Positions 50,001 through 59,769 of a DNA stretch of 64,000 nucleotides are shown here, one piece after another (positions within the stretch are counted from its first letter, which is position 1; every line of letters begins with the position of its first letter). Below the pieces are notes generated by a model. The model worked only from the letters and a program-made list of their open reading frames with translations. It ran no database searches and was not told where the DNA came from. The position numbers and the translations under genes were made by a program. The DNA comes from CTSoil-043 sp963821235 (GTDB taxonomy: Bacteria > Chloroflexota > Limnocylindria > Limnocylindrales > CSP1-4): positions 1,240,001-1,304,000 of the forward strand of contig CAWGCS010000001.1 in the NCBI GenBank assembly GCA_963821235.1, written 5' to 3'.

Positions 50001-53000
50001 GCTGCTCTCGCCCACCGTTGCTCGATGGGTCAGCCAGCCACCTTCCGAATCGGCCGCAGGGCAGCTCTCGGCAGACGGCGTCCGGGCGCTCCGCCTGACC
50101 GCCCGCCGGACCTGGCGGTTCTTCGAGGCGTTCGTCGGTCCGGAGGACCACGGACTGCCGCCCGACAACTTCCAGGACGATCCCCGGCCAGTCATCGCGC
50201 ATCGCACCTCGCCGACGAACATCGGGATGTACCTGCTGGCGACCGTGACGGCCCGCGACTTCGGCTGGATCGGGACGCTCGAGATGGTGGAACGCTTGGA
50301 GGCCACGCTCGCGACCATCGGCAGCCTGGACCGGTTCCGGGGGCACCTCTACAACTGGTACGACACGCGCGACCTGCACCGGCTCGAGCCCGCGTACGTG
50401 TCGTCGGTCGACAGCGGCAATCTCGCGGGCCACCTGCTCGCGCTGTCCAACGCCTGCCGCCAGATGATCGACCAGCCGCTTCCGGTGGCGGCCGCGCTGG
50501 CCGGAATCGGCGACGGGATCGCGCTGACCCGCGAGGCAGCCGGCGCGATCGGCGACGACCGGAGGAGCCAGACGCTGACGCGAAGGCACCTCGACGAGGC
50601 GCTCGAGCTGCCGGCCACGGCCGGCGCCGTCGCCCCCGCGACGCCCGAGGCCTGGGCCGCTCTCCTGGGCGAGCTGTCCGCCCGCGTCCGCACGCTGTCG
50701 GACGTCACGGCGGCCCTCATGGCGGAGCGTGGAGACAGTGCGGAGAGCGACCTGGTGACGTGGGCGGAGGCGGCCCGCCTGGCCGTGAGGAGCCACGTCC
50801 GGGACCTCGACCTGCTCCAGCCTCCTTCGCCGATGACCACCTTCCCGACGATCGCCGAGCTCGCCGATCCGCCGGACCGCCAGGCGAGCGACGGACCCCC
50901 GGCCGCGGCGATGCTGGCTCGACGGCTCCAGGCGATCGCCGACCAGGCTCAGCTCCTCTTCCGGGAGATGGATTTCGGCTTCCTGTTCGACCCGACGCGC
51001 AAGCTCTTCTCGATCGGGTTTCGGGTTCGGGACGGCACGCTGGATCCGAGCTACTACGACCTCCTCGCCTCCGAGGCCCGCCTCGCCAGCTTCCTCGCGA
51101 TCGCCAAGGGGGACGTCAGCCCGGACCACTGGTTCCGGCTCGGGCGTGCGCTGACGCCCGTCGGTCGGGGCTCCGCCCTGATCTCGTGGTCAGGGTCCAT
51201 GTTCGAGTACCTGATGCCAGCCCTCGTCATGCGCGCTCCGTCCCTCAGCCTGCTCGACCACACGTACCGGCTGGTCGTTGCCCGGCAGATGAGCTATGCG
51301 TCGGAGCGCGGCGTGCCGTGGGGCATCTCCGAATCGGCATTCAACGCGCGCGACCTCGAACAGACATACCAGTATTCGAGCTTCGGCGTGCCCGGACTGG
51401 GCCTGAAGCGCGGCCTGAGCGAGGACGTCGTCGTGGCCCCCTATGCGACCGCCCTCGGAGCGATGATCCAGCCGGAGGCCGCGGTCCGCAACTTCGCCCG
51501 GCTGCGCACAGCCGGGGCGGCCGGCCGGTACGGCTTCCGGGAAGCGCTCGACTACACGACCCGCCGGCTCCCCGAAGGTGCGTCGGTCGCGATCGTGAAG
51601 AGCTACATGGCCCACCACCAGGGGATGGCGCTGGTGGCGCTTGGAAACGTCGTCAACGACCGCGCGATGGTCGAGCGCTTCCATGCCGACCCGATCGTCG
51701 AGGCGACCGAGCTGCTGCTGCAGGAGCGCATGCCGCGCGACGTGCTCGTCGCCCGGCCCCGTGCCGAAGAGGTGAAGAGCGCCGCCGACGTGCGCGACCT
51801 GGTGCCACCGGTCCTCCGTCGCTTCACCTCGCCCCACGACGCGGTCCCGCGGACGCACGTGCTGTCGAACGGGCGATACGCGGTCATGGTGACGGCGGCG
51901 GGTTCCGGCTACAGCCGCTGGCTCGACGTGGCGGTGACGCGCTGGCGCGAGGATGTCACATGTGACACCTGGGGCAGCTACCTCTTCCTGCGCGACATGC
52001 ACTCCGGCGCGGTGTGGTCGGCGGGTCACCAGCCCAGCGGAACGGAAGCAGACAGCTACGAGGTCACCTACGCGGAGGATCACGCGGAGTTCTCCCGCCG
52101 CGACGGGTCGATCGCGACCGGCCTGACCATCGTCGTGTCTGCGGAGCACGACGCGGAGATCCGCCGCGTGACCCTGACCAATCTCGGCTCCCATGAGCGG
52201 CAGATCGAGCTGACGTCCTACGCGGAGATCGCGCTCGCGCCACAGGCCGCGGATGCGGCTCACCCCGCCTTCCAGAACCTCTTCGTGCAGACCGAGTTCG
52301 TCCCCGACATCGGCGCCCTGCTTGCGAACCGCCGACCACGATCGGGAGACGAGAAGCGGATCTGGGCCGCCCACGTGGCGGCGGTCGAGAACGAGACCGG
52401 CGGCGTCATCCAGTACGAGACGGATCGGGCGCGCTTCCTCGGGCGGGGCCGCTCAGTCCGCTCCCCGGTCTCGGTGATCGACGGGAGACCGCTCTCGAAC
52501 ACCGTCGGCGCCGTCCTCGATCCGATCTTCAGCCTCCGATGCCGGGTCAAGCTCGCCCCCGGCGCGACCGCCCACGCCATCTTCTCCACGGTCGTGGCCG
52601 AGTCTCGCGAGCAGGTCCTCGACCTCGCCGACAAGTACCGCGAGTCGGCCACCTTCGAACGGGCCACGACCCTGGCCTGGACGCAGGCCCAGGTCCAGCT
52701 CCATCACCTCGGGATCGAGGCTGACGAAGCCCACCTCTTCCAGCGCCTGGCAAACCGGATCCTCTACTCGGACCCATCGCTGCGGCCGTCGGGGAGCACC
52801 CTCGCCCGCAATGAGCGGGGAGCGCCCGGCCTGTGGGCCCACGGCATCTCGGGCGACCTGCCCATCGTCCTTGTGCGGATCGACGAAGCCGAGGACCTCG
52901 ACATCGTTCGGCAGCTGCTCCGCGCCCACGAGTACTGGCGGCTGAAGCTCCTCGATGTCGACCTCGTGATCCTCAACGAGCATGGCGCCACCTATGCCCA

Positions 53001-55692
53001 GGACCTCCACGACTCCCTCGAGGCCCTCGTGCGGACGAGCCAGTCCGTCCTCGTCCACGAGGGACATCCGAGCCACGGCGGCGTGTACATCCTGCGCGGC
53101 GATCAGCTCTCCGCCGAAGACCGAACGCTTCTCCTGGCCGCCTCCCGGGCCGTCCTGCTGAGCCGGCAGGGCAGTCTCGCCGATCAGGTGGTCCGCCTGG
53201 ATCGTGCCGAGAGGATCGCTCCCTCCGCAGCGCCGCCGGGCTCGCGGCCGACGCGGAGCGAGGCCGCCGTGCCCCGTCCGGATCTCGAGTTCTTCAACGG
53301 GCTCGGCGGCTTTGCCGACGGCGGGCGTGAGTACGTCGCGATCCTCGGCCCCGGCCAGGCCACCCCGGCGCCCTGGTTGAACGTGATCGCGAACGCGTCG
53401 TTCGGATTCCAGGTCTCCGAGTCCGGATCGGGCTACACGTGGTCCGGAAACAGCCGCGAGAACCAGCTGACCCCGTGGTCCAACGACCCCGTCGGCGACC
53501 CGGCGTGCGAGGCGATCTACGTCCGGGATGAGGACAGCGGCGAGCTGTGGGGTCCCACGGCCCAGCCGATCCGCTGCGAGGAATCGACCTATGTCGCTCG
53601 CCACGGTGCCGGGTACAGCCGGTTCGAGCACCTGCACGATGGCATCGAGCTCGGCCTTGTCCAGTTCGTCCCGCTCGACGACTCCCTGAAGTACTCGGTG
53701 CTGACCCTCGAGAACCGGTCCGGCCGGCCCAGGCGCCTGTCCGTTACCGCCTACGCCGAGTGGGTGCTGGGTACCTCCCGCGGGGCCAGCGCCCCTCGCA
53801 TCGTCACGGCACTGGACCCGGAGACGCAGGCGCTGCTCGCCCGCAATCCCTGGAACACCGAGTTCGGCGGCAGGGTCGCCTTCCTCGACCTCGGCGGCCG
53901 GCAGACCGCGTGGACGGCGGATCGGACCGAGTTCCTCGGCCGCAACGGCGCTCAGGACCGGCCTGCCGGCCTGGAGCGCGGGTACCGGCTGCAGGGAGCC
54001 GCCGGCGCCGGCCTGGACCCGTGCGCCGCCCTCCAGACGAGCTTCGAGCTCGCCAACGGAGCACGGACCCAGGTCCTGGTGCTGCTCGGCGAGGCGGGCG
54101 ACGCTCCTGCCGCGGTCGACCTCATCCGGCGCGGGCGGACGGTCGACCTGGAGGCGACGCTGCGCGGCGTGGCCCGACACTGGGACGATACCCAGGGCAC
54201 GGTCCAGGTGCGGACACCCGACCGCTCGATGGACATCATGCTCAACCGCTGGCTCATCTACCAGACGCTCGCGTGTCGACTATGGGCGAGGACGGCGTTC
54301 TACCAGGCCGGCGGCGCCTACGGGTTCCGTGACCAGCTCCAGGATGTCGTCGCCCTTGCGACCGCACGGCGCGAGCTGGCCCGTGAGCATCTCCTGCGGG
54401 CCGCGGCACGTCAGTTCGCGGAGGGGGACGTCCAGCACTGGTGGCATCCACCGTCGGGTCGCGGCGTCCGGACGCGGATCTCGGACGATCGCCTCTGGCT
54501 GCCGTACGCCGTCGATCGCTACCTTGCGGTCACGGGCGACACCGAGCTCCTCGACGAGATCGTGCCCTATCTCGAGGGACCCACGCTGCGGCCGGACCAG
54601 GCGGACAGCTACTTCCAGCCGCAACGCTCTTCGGAGTCGGCTTCGCTGTTCGAGCACTGTGCGGCGGCGATCGACAGGAGCCTGACGGTCGGCGCCCACG
54701 GGCTGCCGCTCATCGGGTCGGGCGACTGGAACGACGGGATGAACCGAGTGGGTCACGAGGGCCGAGGCGAGAGCGTCTGGCTGGCCTGGTTCCTGCACAC
54801 GGTCCTGGCCGCCTTCGCGCCGATCGCGGAATCCCGCGGCGAGCGTTCCCGCGCGGAGCTGTGGCGAGCCCACATGAAGGCGCTCCGGCGGGCGCTCGAA
54901 CGCCACGGCTGGGACGGCGACTGGTATCGGCGTGCCTTCTTCGACGACGGCACCCCGCTCGGCTCCGCCACGAACGCCGAGTGCCGGATCGACTCGATCG
55001 CCCAATCGTGGAGCGTCCTGTCGCGAGCCGGCAATCCGCCCCACGCCGAACGGGCCATGGCGGCGGTGGAGGAGTACCTCGTCCGACGTGGCGACGGTCT
55101 CGTCCTCCTGTTCACGCCGCCGTTCGACCGCTCCGACCTCGATCCGGGCTATGTCAAGGGCTATCTGCCGGGCATCCGGGAGAACGGCGGCCAGTACACG
55201 CACGGGGCCATCTGGTCGGTCCTCGCCTTCGCGGCCCTGGGCGACGGCGACAAGGCGGGCGAGCTGTTCTCCATCCTGAATCCCATCAACCATGCCGCCA
55301 CCCGGGCCGGGGTCCATCGCTACAAGGTGGAGCCGTATGTCATGGCTGCCGACGTCTACACGGAACCGCCGCACGTCGGCCGCGGCGGCTGGACCTGGTA
55401 CACGGGTTCGGCGGGCTGGATGTATCAGGCCGGCGTCGAGTGGATCCTGGGCTTCCGTCTGCGCGGACAGACCCTCCTGATCGATCCGTGCATCCCCCGC
55501 GCCTGGCCCGGCTACGAGATCGACTTCCGCTATCACTCCACCAGGTACCGAATCGTGGTGGAGAACCCGAAGGGGGTCAGCCGGGGGGTGGTCTCGTCGG
55601 CGCTCGACGGGGCTGCGCTGACCGGCAGCGGTGCCGCGATCCCGCTCGTCGACGACGGCGCGGCGCACCTGGTGCGGGTCGTCCTCGGCTGA
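47032..55692 (+). CDS. Cyclic beta-1,2-glucan-synthase-like protein (GT84 + GH94)
   Basis: This giant 2886-residue membrane protein is close in length to Brucella Cgs. In order it has a helical N-terminal domain (about 1-400), membrane helices (about 415-470) and a GT84 domain (about 490-830) with YVVTLDADTRLPRG near 636 and AARQHRWARGDWQLLPWV near 784. More membrane helices (about 835-1000), a glycoamylase-like region (about 1050-1560) and two GH94-type beta-sandwiches (from about 1600 and 2085) follow. The C-terminal (alpha/alpha)6 barrel (about 2390-2825) has YGFRDQLQDV and SGDWNDGMNRVG, the latter probably holding the general acid. Such enzymes build beta-1,2-glucan from UDP-glucose and trim and cyclise or release it. 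There are no export or substituent genes nearby. Confidence 0.87.
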   Translation: MTAGQPLRDAPGRNRPRVRTPDALEEPILAELFSVERLEQHAQTLAAAQAVTDTPRRGHAVQPRIAENGHVLLASYRVLAGAIKDERSITPAAEWLVDNFPIVDEQLREIRDDLPPDYYRELPKLAGGPLEGYPRVLGLAWAYIAHTDSRFDPESLRRMVRAYQEVEPLTIGELWAIAISLRILLVDNLRRLAEQIVRSRTARQKADELADSLLGLGNESPEVAASALRRLSRAALSTAARVQLFQRLRDQDPAVTPALRWLEELLAAQETTAEETVRLEHQRQATMNVTVRNVITSMRLVSWFDWAQFVESVSLVDDVLRKRGPFEEMDFATRDRYRHAVERLARRSGLTEVDVARRALATADAAPSADGVEPPLAARYRDPGYYLISDGRFMFERALGVRMPLARRLRRAYVRVATGAYLGTLALATALILAVPVLLSGASGAAGAGVLVVAILALAPASDLAMALVNRVVTNVLGPRPLPRLDLDEGVPPRLRTLVVVPMLLTSVADVEAQVGGLEVHYLGNREGDLRFALLSDWLDAPTEQVPGDDELLAAAAAAIDRLNERHGEAPGGGARFLLFHRKRTWNEAEGCWMGWERKRGKLHELNALLRGSTTTGILTTERAASIPPPDVRYVVTLDADTRLPRGAVGRLVGTIAHPLNQPTFDAGAGRVTQGYGVLQPRITSTLPAEHEASLYQRFFSGSAGIDPYASAVSDVYQDLFGEGSYTGKGIYDLDAFDAAMAGRVPENALLSHDLFEGVFARAGLVTDVELFDEFPSNYLVSAARQHRWARGDWQLLPWVLGRARDAAGGRSRRSIPGIARWKMVDNLRRTMSAPLTLATLVAAWTIPSVSAGLWTAFVLVSAIVPAALPVLAGLLPRRRGISKRSHLRAVGADVALAAAHVGLGLAFLAHQAWLMGDAILRTVARLYVTRRNLLEWTTAAQAKASHDLGLAGFYRQMAGGVAIAACTAALVFVVKPGAGWIAAPFVVLWLLSPTVARWVSQPPSESAAGQLSADGVRALRLTARRTWRFFEAFVGPEDHGLPPDNFQDDPRPVIAHRTSPTNIGMYLLATVTARDFGWIGTLEMVERLEATLATIGSLDRFRGHLYNWYDTRDLHRLEPAYVSSVDSGNLAGHLLALSNACRQMIDQPLPVAAALAGIGDGIALTREAAGAIGDDRRSQTLTRRHLDEALELPATAGAVAPATPEAWAALLGELSARVRTLSDVTAALMAERGDSAESDLVTWAEAARLAVRSHVRDLDLLQPPSPMTTFPTIAELADPPDRQASDGPPAAAMLARRLQAIADQAQLLFREMDFGFLFDPTRKLFSIGFRVRDGTLDPSYYDLLASEARLASFLAIAKGDVSPDHWFRLGRALTPVGRGSALISWSGSMFEYLMPALVMRAPSLSLLDHTYRLVVARQMSYASERGVPWGISESAFNARDLEQTYQYSSFGVPGLGLKRGLSEDVVVAPYATALGAMIQPEAAVRNFARLRTAGAAGRYGFREALDYTTRRLPEGASVAIVKSYMAHHQGMALVALGNVVNDRAMVERFHADPIVEATELLLQERMPRDVLVARPRAEEVKSAADVRDLVPPVLRRFTSPHDAVPRTHVLSNGRYAVMVTAAGSGYSRWLDVAVTRWREDVTCDTWGSYLFLRDMHSGAVWSAGHQPSGTEADSYEVTYAEDHAEFSRRDGSIATGLTIVVSAEHDAEIRRVTLTNLGSHERQIELTSYAEIALAPQAADAAHPAFQNLFVQTEFVPDIGALLANRRPRSGDEKRIWAAHVAAVENETGGVIQYETDRARFLGRGRSVRSPVSVIDGRPLSNTVGAVLDPIFSLRCRVKLAPGATAHAIFSTVVAESREQVLDLADKYRESATFERATTLAWTQAQVQLHHLGIEADEAHLFQRLANRILYSDPSLRPSGSTLARNERGAPGLWAHGISGDLPIVLVRIDEAEDLDIVRQLLRAHEYWRLKLLDVDLVILNEHGATYAQDLHDSLEALVRTSQSVLVHEGHPSHGGVYILRGDQLSAEDRTLLLAASRAVLLSRQGSLADQVVRLDRAERIAPSAAPPGSRPTRSEAAVPRPDLEFFNGLGGFADGGREYVAILGPGQATPAPWLNVIANASFGFQVSESGSGYTWSGNSRENQLTPWSNDPVGDPACEAIYVRDEDSGELWGPTAQPIRCEESTYVARHGAGYSRFEHLHDGIELGLVQFVPLDDSLKYSVLTLENRSGRPRRLSVTAYAEWVLGTSRGASAPRIVTALDPETQALLARNPWNTEFGGRVAFLDLGGRQTAWTADRTEFLGRNGAQDRPAGLERGYRLQGAAGAGLDPCAALQTSFELANGARTQVLVLLGEAGDAPAAVDLIRRGRTVDLEATLRGVARHWDDTQGTVQVRTPDRSMDIMLNRWLIYQTLACRLWARTAFYQAGGAYGFRDQLQDVVALATARRELAREHLLRAAARQFAEGDVQHWWHPPSGRGVRTRISDDRLWLPYAVDRYLAVTGDTELLDEIVPYLEGPTLRPDQADSYFQPQRSSESASLFEHCAAAIDRSLTVGAHGLPLIGSGDWNDGMNRVGHEGRGESVWLAWFLHTVLAAFAPIAESRGERSRAELWRAHMKALRRALERHGWDGDWYRRAFFDDGTPLGSATNAECRIDSIAQSWSVLSRAGNPPHAERAMAAVEEYLVRRGDGLVLLFTPPFDRSDLDPGYVKGYLPGIRENGGQYTHGAIWSVLAFAALGDGDKAGELFSILNPINHAATRAGVHRYKVEPYVMAADVYTEPPHVGRGGWTWYTGSAGWMYQAGVEWILGFRLRGQTLLIDPCIPRAWPGYEIDFRYHSTRYRIVVENPKGVSRGVVSSALDGAALTGSGAAIPLVDDGAAHLVRVVLG

Positions 55693-55716
55693 GGGCGGCC
55701 CGGCGAGGCTGCAGCG

Positions 55717-56847
55717 CTACGCCGGCGACGCCGCCGGGAGCCCCAGCACGGACCGGACCTCGTGAGCGATCTCGAGGTCCTCGCGGGCCCGGACCACCAG
55801 CACGCGCACGGGCGCACCCGCCGCCCCGATCTCGGTGTCGGGGACCGCGGCCGCGTTGCGGGCGGCGTCGATCGAGACGCCAAGGAAGCCGAGGTCCCGG
55901 GCCGCCCGCTCGCGGATCTCCGGCGCGTTCTCGCCGACGCCGCCGGTGAACAGGAGGACGTCGAGGCCCCCCAGCGCCGCCGTCATCGCCGCGATGGAGG
56001 CCCGCAGCCGGTGGACGTAGACGTCTCGCCCCAGGATCGCGGCGGGATCGCCCGCCGCCGCGGCGGCCAGCACCTCCCGCATGTCGGCCGTCCCGGCCAG
56101 CCCCAGGAGGCCCGAGCGATGCTCGAGCGTGGCGGCCAGCTCGGCCGGCGGCATCCGGACGTGCTCCTCCAGCCAGATCACGAGGCCCGGATCGACGCTG
56201 CCCGAACGGGTGGCCATGACGAGGCCCTCGAGGGGCGTGAAGCCCATCGTCGTGTCCACCGAGCGGCCGCCCGCGATGGCCGCCAGCGACGCGCCCGCGC
56301 CGAGGTGGCAGCTGACGATCCGCAGCTCCGCCGCCGGCCGTCCGACGAGGTCCGCGGCGCGGCGCGCGGCGTAGGCGTGGGAGAGGCCGTGGAAGCCGTA
56401 GCGGCGGAGGTCCCAGCGCTTGCGCCACTCCGGGGGCAGCGCGTAGGTGGTCGCCGCCGCCGGCATGTCCGCGTGGAAGGCGGTGTCGAAGCAGGCGACG
56501 GCGGGAACGTCGAGAAGGGCGGTGCTCACGGCGGCCAGCGCCGCGAGCGACTTCGGCTGGTGGAGGGGGGCCAGGTCGGTCAGCGCCCGGAGGCGCTCCT
56601 CGACGGCGGCGTCGATCCGCACCGGCCCCGAGTAGGCCGTCCCACCGTGGACGATGCGGTGCCCGATCGCCGTGATCTCGCCGAAGCCGGCCACCGCCGC
56701 GGCCACTTCCGCGGCGTCGGCCGATCCGCGCGGGGCCGGCAGGTCAGCCGCCGCCGCGAGCTCGTCGTCGGGGCCGAGCAGCCGCAGCTTGAGGCTGCTC
56801 GACCCGGCGTTGACGACGAGGATCCGGTTCGCGTCCGTCCCGCTCAT
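55717..56847 (-). CDS. ackA: Acetate kinase
   Basis: This 376-residue enzyme interconverts acetyl phosphate plus ADP with acetate plus ATP. RILVVNAGSSSLKLRL (signature 1), HRIVHGGTAYSGPV, VACFDTAFHADMP, RRYGFHGLSHAY and HLGAGASLAAI are all present, as is FTGGVGENAPEIRE near the end. These cover the phosphate loops and the catalytic Asp, His and Arg region. It is somewhat shorter than E. coli AckA (400). The ATG overlaps the phosphoketolase stop (ATGA), giving a tight xfp-ackA unit that converts xylulose-5-phosphate to acetate and ATP. Confidence 0.92.
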   Translation of the reverse strand: MSGTDANRILVVNAGSSSLKLRLLGPDDELAAAADLPAPRGSADAAEVAAAVAGFGEITAIGHRIVHGGTAYSGPVRIDAAVEERLRALTDLAPLHQPKSLAALAAVSTALLDVPAVACFDTAFHADMPAAATTYALPPEWRKRWDLRRYGFHGLSHAYAARRAADLVGRPAAELRIVSCHLGAGASLAAIAGGRSVDTTMGFTPLEGLVMATRSGSVDPGLVIWLEEHVRMPPAELAATLEHRSGLLGLAGTADMREVLAAAAAGDPAAILGRDVYVHRLRASIAAMTAALGGLDVLLFTGGVGENAPEIRERAARDLGFLGVSIDAARNAAAVPDTEIGAAGAPVRVLVVRAREDLEIAHEVRSVLGLPAASPA

Positions 56848-59240
56848 GTCGTCGGGCCGCCCGCGGACGGCCACGTCCAGTCGCGGATCTCCGGCGCGTC
56901 CTCGCCCTCGAGGCGGGTGTAGGCGCGCGCCTCGATCCGCTTGTCGACCATGAGCTGGCGGACGTGCCCGGCCCGCGGCCCGAGGCCAGGCACGCGATCG
57001 ATGACGTCGATGACGAGGTGGTACCGGTCGAGGTCGTTGAGCATGACCATGTCGAACGGTGTCGAGGTCGTCCCCTCCTCCTTGTACCCGCGCACGTGGA
57101 GGTTGGCGTGGTTCGTCCGCCGGTAGGTCAGGCGGTGGATGAGCCAGGGATAGCCGTGATAGGCGAAGACGATCGGGCGGTCCGTCGTGAACAGGGAGTC
57201 GAACTCGGCGTTCGAGAGGCCGTGGGGGTGCTCCTTCTCGTCCTGGAGGCGCATGAGGTCGACGACGTTGATGAAGCGGACCTTCACCTCCGGGAGGTGG
57301 GTGCGGATCAGGTCGACGGCGGCCAGCGCCTCGAGGGTCGGGATGTCGCCCGCGCAGGCGATGACCACGTCCGGCTCCCCGCCCTGGTCGTTGCTGGCCC
57401 AGTCCCAGATCCCGATCCCGCGCGTGCAGTGGAGGATCGCCTGGTCCATCGTCAGCCAGTTCGGGGAGGGCTGCTTGCCGGCCACGATCACGTTGACGTA
57501 GTGGCGGCTGCGGAGGCAGTGGTCGCCGACGGAGAGGAGGGTATTCGCGTCGGGCGGCAGGTAGACCCGGATGATGTCGGACTTCTTGTTGACGACGTGG
57601 TCGATGAAGCCCGGGTCCTGGTGGGAGAAGCCGTTGTGGTCCTGTCGCCAGACGAGCGAGCTGAGGACGTAGTTCAGCGAGGCGATCGGCTGGCGCCACG
57701 GCAGCTCGCGGGTCACCTTGAGCCACTTGGCGTGCTGGTTGAACATCGAGTCGACGATGTGGATGAAGGCCTCGTAGCAGTTGAAGAGGCCGTGCCGGCC
57801 GGTCAGGAGGTAGCCCTCCAGCCAGCCCTGGCACTGGTGCTCGGAGAGGACCTCCATGACCCGGCCGTCCGGCGCGAGGTCGCCGTCGCCAGGCAGGATC
57901 TCGGCCATCCAGGCCTTGTCGGTCACTTCGAGGACCGCTCCCAGGCGGTTCGAGGCAGTCTCGTCCGGCCCGAAGACCCGGAAGGTGTCCATGTTGCGGA
58001 CCATGACGTCGCGCAGGAAGGTCCCCAGGACTCGTGTCGCCTCGCTCGTCGACCCTCCCGGCTGCGGGACGTCCACCGCGTAATCCCGGAAGTCGGGCAG
58101 GACGAGGTCGCGCAGCAGGAGGCCGCCGTTGGCGTGGGGGTTCGCGCTCATCCGCCGGTAGCTCTTCGGCGGCAGCTCGGCAAGCTCCGGGATGAGGGTC
58201 CCGCGCTCGTCGAAGAGCTCCTCGGGCCGGTAGCTCCGCAGCCAGTCCTCCAGGATCTGGCGGTGCTCGGCGTCGGTGCGGACCTCGGCCATTGGCACCT
58301 GGTGGGATCGCCACGTCCCCTCGACCTGCTTCCCGTCGATCACCTTGGGCCCGGTCCAGCCCTTGGGCGTCTTGAGGACGATCACCGGCCAGCGCGGCCG
58401 TTCGGGGGCGCCGCCCTCGCGGGCCGCCCGCTGGATGGCGTGGATCTCCTCGACCACCGCGTCGAGGGTCGCCGCCATCTGCTGGTGGACGAGGGCCGGG
58501 TCATCGCCCTCGACGAAGTACGGCTTGTGCCCGTAGCCCTCCATGAGGGCCGCCAGCTCGTCGCGGGGGATCCGGGCCAGGACCGTCGGGTTGGCGATCT
58601 TGTAGCCGTTGAGGTGGAGGATCGGGAGGACCACCCCGTCGTGGACCGGGTCGAGGAACTTGTTGGAGTGCCAGCTCGTGGCGAGGGGGCCCGTCTCGGC
58701 CTCGCCGTCGCCGACGACCGCGCACACGACGAGGTCGGGGTTGTCGAAGGCGGCCCCGTAGGCGTGGGAGAGCGCGTAGCCCAGCTCGCCGCCCTCGTGG
58801 ATCGAGCCCGGCGTCTCGGGCGCGACGTGGCTGGGGATGCCGCCGGGGAAGGAGAACTGACGGAAGAGCCTGCCCATCCCCTCGGCGTCGCGGGTGATGC
58901 TGGGGTAGACCTCGCTGTAGGTTCCCTCGAGATAGGCGTTGGCGACCGTCGCCGGGCCACCGTGGCCGGGACCGATGATGTAGATCGCGTCGAGGTCCCA
59001 GTTCCGGATGACCCGGTTCATGTGGGCGTAGATGAAGTTGAGGCCGGGCGTCGTCCCCCAGTGGCCGAGCAGCCGGGGCTTCACGTGCTCCGGCCGCAGG
59101 GGCTCGCGCAGGAGCGGGTTGTCCAGCAGGTAGATCTGGCCGACGGACAGGTAGTTCGCGGCCCGCCAGTAGGCGTTGATGCGCTCCAGCTCGGCGGGGG
59201 AGAGCGGCCCCGGGCGAGCTTCGTCGATGTTCGCGACCAC
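56844..59240 (-). CDS. xfp: Xylulose-5-phosphate/fructose-6-phosphate phosphoketolase
   Basis: This 798-residue thiamine-diphosphate enzyme splits xylulose-5-P (or fructose-6-P) with phosphate to give acetyl phosphate. The length is the family norm (about 800). LLGHWGTTPGLNFIYAHMNR, YIIGPGHGGPATVANAYLEG, GGELGYALSHAYGAAFDNPD and VVGDGEAETGPLATSWHSNK (the ThDP GDG motif) are diagnostic. The GTG start has AAGGAGG upstream, and a TACACT box lies about 40 bases before the start (59279-59284). It is coupled to ackA downstream. Confidence 0.93.
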   Translation of the reverse strand: MVANIDEARPGPLSPAELERINAYWRAANYLSVGQIYLLDNPLLREPLRPEHVKPRLLGHWGTTPGLNFIYAHMNRVIRNWDLDAIYIIGPGHGGPATVANAYLEGTYSEVYPSITRDAEGMGRLFRQFSFPGGIPSHVAPETPGSIHEGGELGYALSHAYGAAFDNPDLVVCAVVGDGEAETGPLATSWHSNKFLDPVHDGVVLPILHLNGYKIANPTVLARIPRDELAALMEGYGHKPYFVEGDDPALVHQQMAATLDAVVEEIHAIQRAAREGGAPERPRWPVIVLKTPKGWTGPKVIDGKQVEGTWRSHQVPMAEVRTDAEHRQILEDWLRSYRPEELFDERGTLIPELAELPPKSYRRMSANPHANGGLLLRDLVLPDFRDYAVDVPQPGGSTSEATRVLGTFLRDVMVRNMDTFRVFGPDETASNRLGAVLEVTDKAWMAEILPGDGDLAPDGRVMEVLSEHQCQGWLEGYLLTGRHGLFNCYEAFIHIVDSMFNQHAKWLKVTRELPWRQPIASLNYVLSSLVWRQDHNGFSHQDPGFIDHVVNKKSDIIRVYLPPDANTLLSVGDHCLRSRHYVNVIVAGKQPSPNWLTMDQAILHCTRGIGIWDWASNDQGGEPDVVIACAGDIPTLEALAAVDLIRTHLPEVKVRFINVVDLMRLQDEKEHPHGLSNAEFDSLFTTDRPIVFAYHGYPWLIHRLTYRRTNHANLHVRGYKEEGTTSTPFDMVMLNDLDRYHLVIDVIDRVPGLGPRAGHVRQLMVDKRIEARAYTRLEGEDAPEIRDWTWPSAGGPTT

Positions 59241-59321
59241 GGTCGCCTCCTTGGCTGCATCCTCCGGCTTCGCCGTCGAGTGTAGCCGTGCGCCGCGTCG
59301 CCGCCACCGCCCAGGGCGCCG

Positions 59322-59636
59322 TCACATCGCGTCGAAGGTCTCGCAGACGTCGATCGAGGCGCCGCCGCCCAGCACCGGACAGGACCGGGCGAAGCCGACC
59401 GCCTGGTCGAGGCTGTCCGCGCTGAGGATCGTGTAGCCGCTGATCGCGCTCGGCCCCAGGGCGCCGACGGACCCGTCCGCCGCGATCGTCCGGGCCGTCG
59501 AGCACGGGTTGCCGGGATCGGCGACCGCACCGCCGAGAGTCCTGAACCAGGCCTCCCAGGCGCCCAGCACCCTGGCCTGGGCCTCGGGGGTCTCCGGCAT
59601 GCCGCCGCCGTGGTACGCGAGGAGGTACTTCGCCAT
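59322..59636 (-). CDS. YCII-related domain protein
   Basis: This 104-residue ferredoxin-like-fold protein starts MAKYLLAYHGGGMPETPEA and contains WFRTLGGAVADPGNP, ISGYTILSADSLDQAVGFAR and a final CPVLGGGASIDV. This matches the YCII/DGPF family found near ECF sigma factors and as stand-alone proteins of unknown role. GGAAGGA precedes the ATG. No sigma-factor gene is adjacent. The 81 bases between it and the phosphoketolase start hold the likely xfp promoter. Confidence 0.82.
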   Translation of the reverse strand: MAKYLLAYHGGGMPETPEAQARVLGAWEAWFRTLGGAVADPGNPCSTARTIAADGSVGALGPSAISGYTILSADSLDQAVGFARSCPVLGGGASIDVCETFDAM

Positions 59637-59769
59637 CGTGGGGGCTCCTTCCGTGGCCTGGGTGGAGCGGTTGTTGCCGCCCTCACCGGGACGACGAACG
59701 GGCGTGGGCCCGATCGACAGGCCGGCGCCGCGGGGCATGGCCACGGGCCGGCGGCCCGGCCGCTCAGGC

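Noticed and set aside
56964..59285. 773-codon plus-strand open frame antisense to phosphoketolase
   Set aside because: It mirrors the phosphoketolase codons and reads as a Val/Asp/Gly-rich string without structure; the minus-strand gene is unambiguous.
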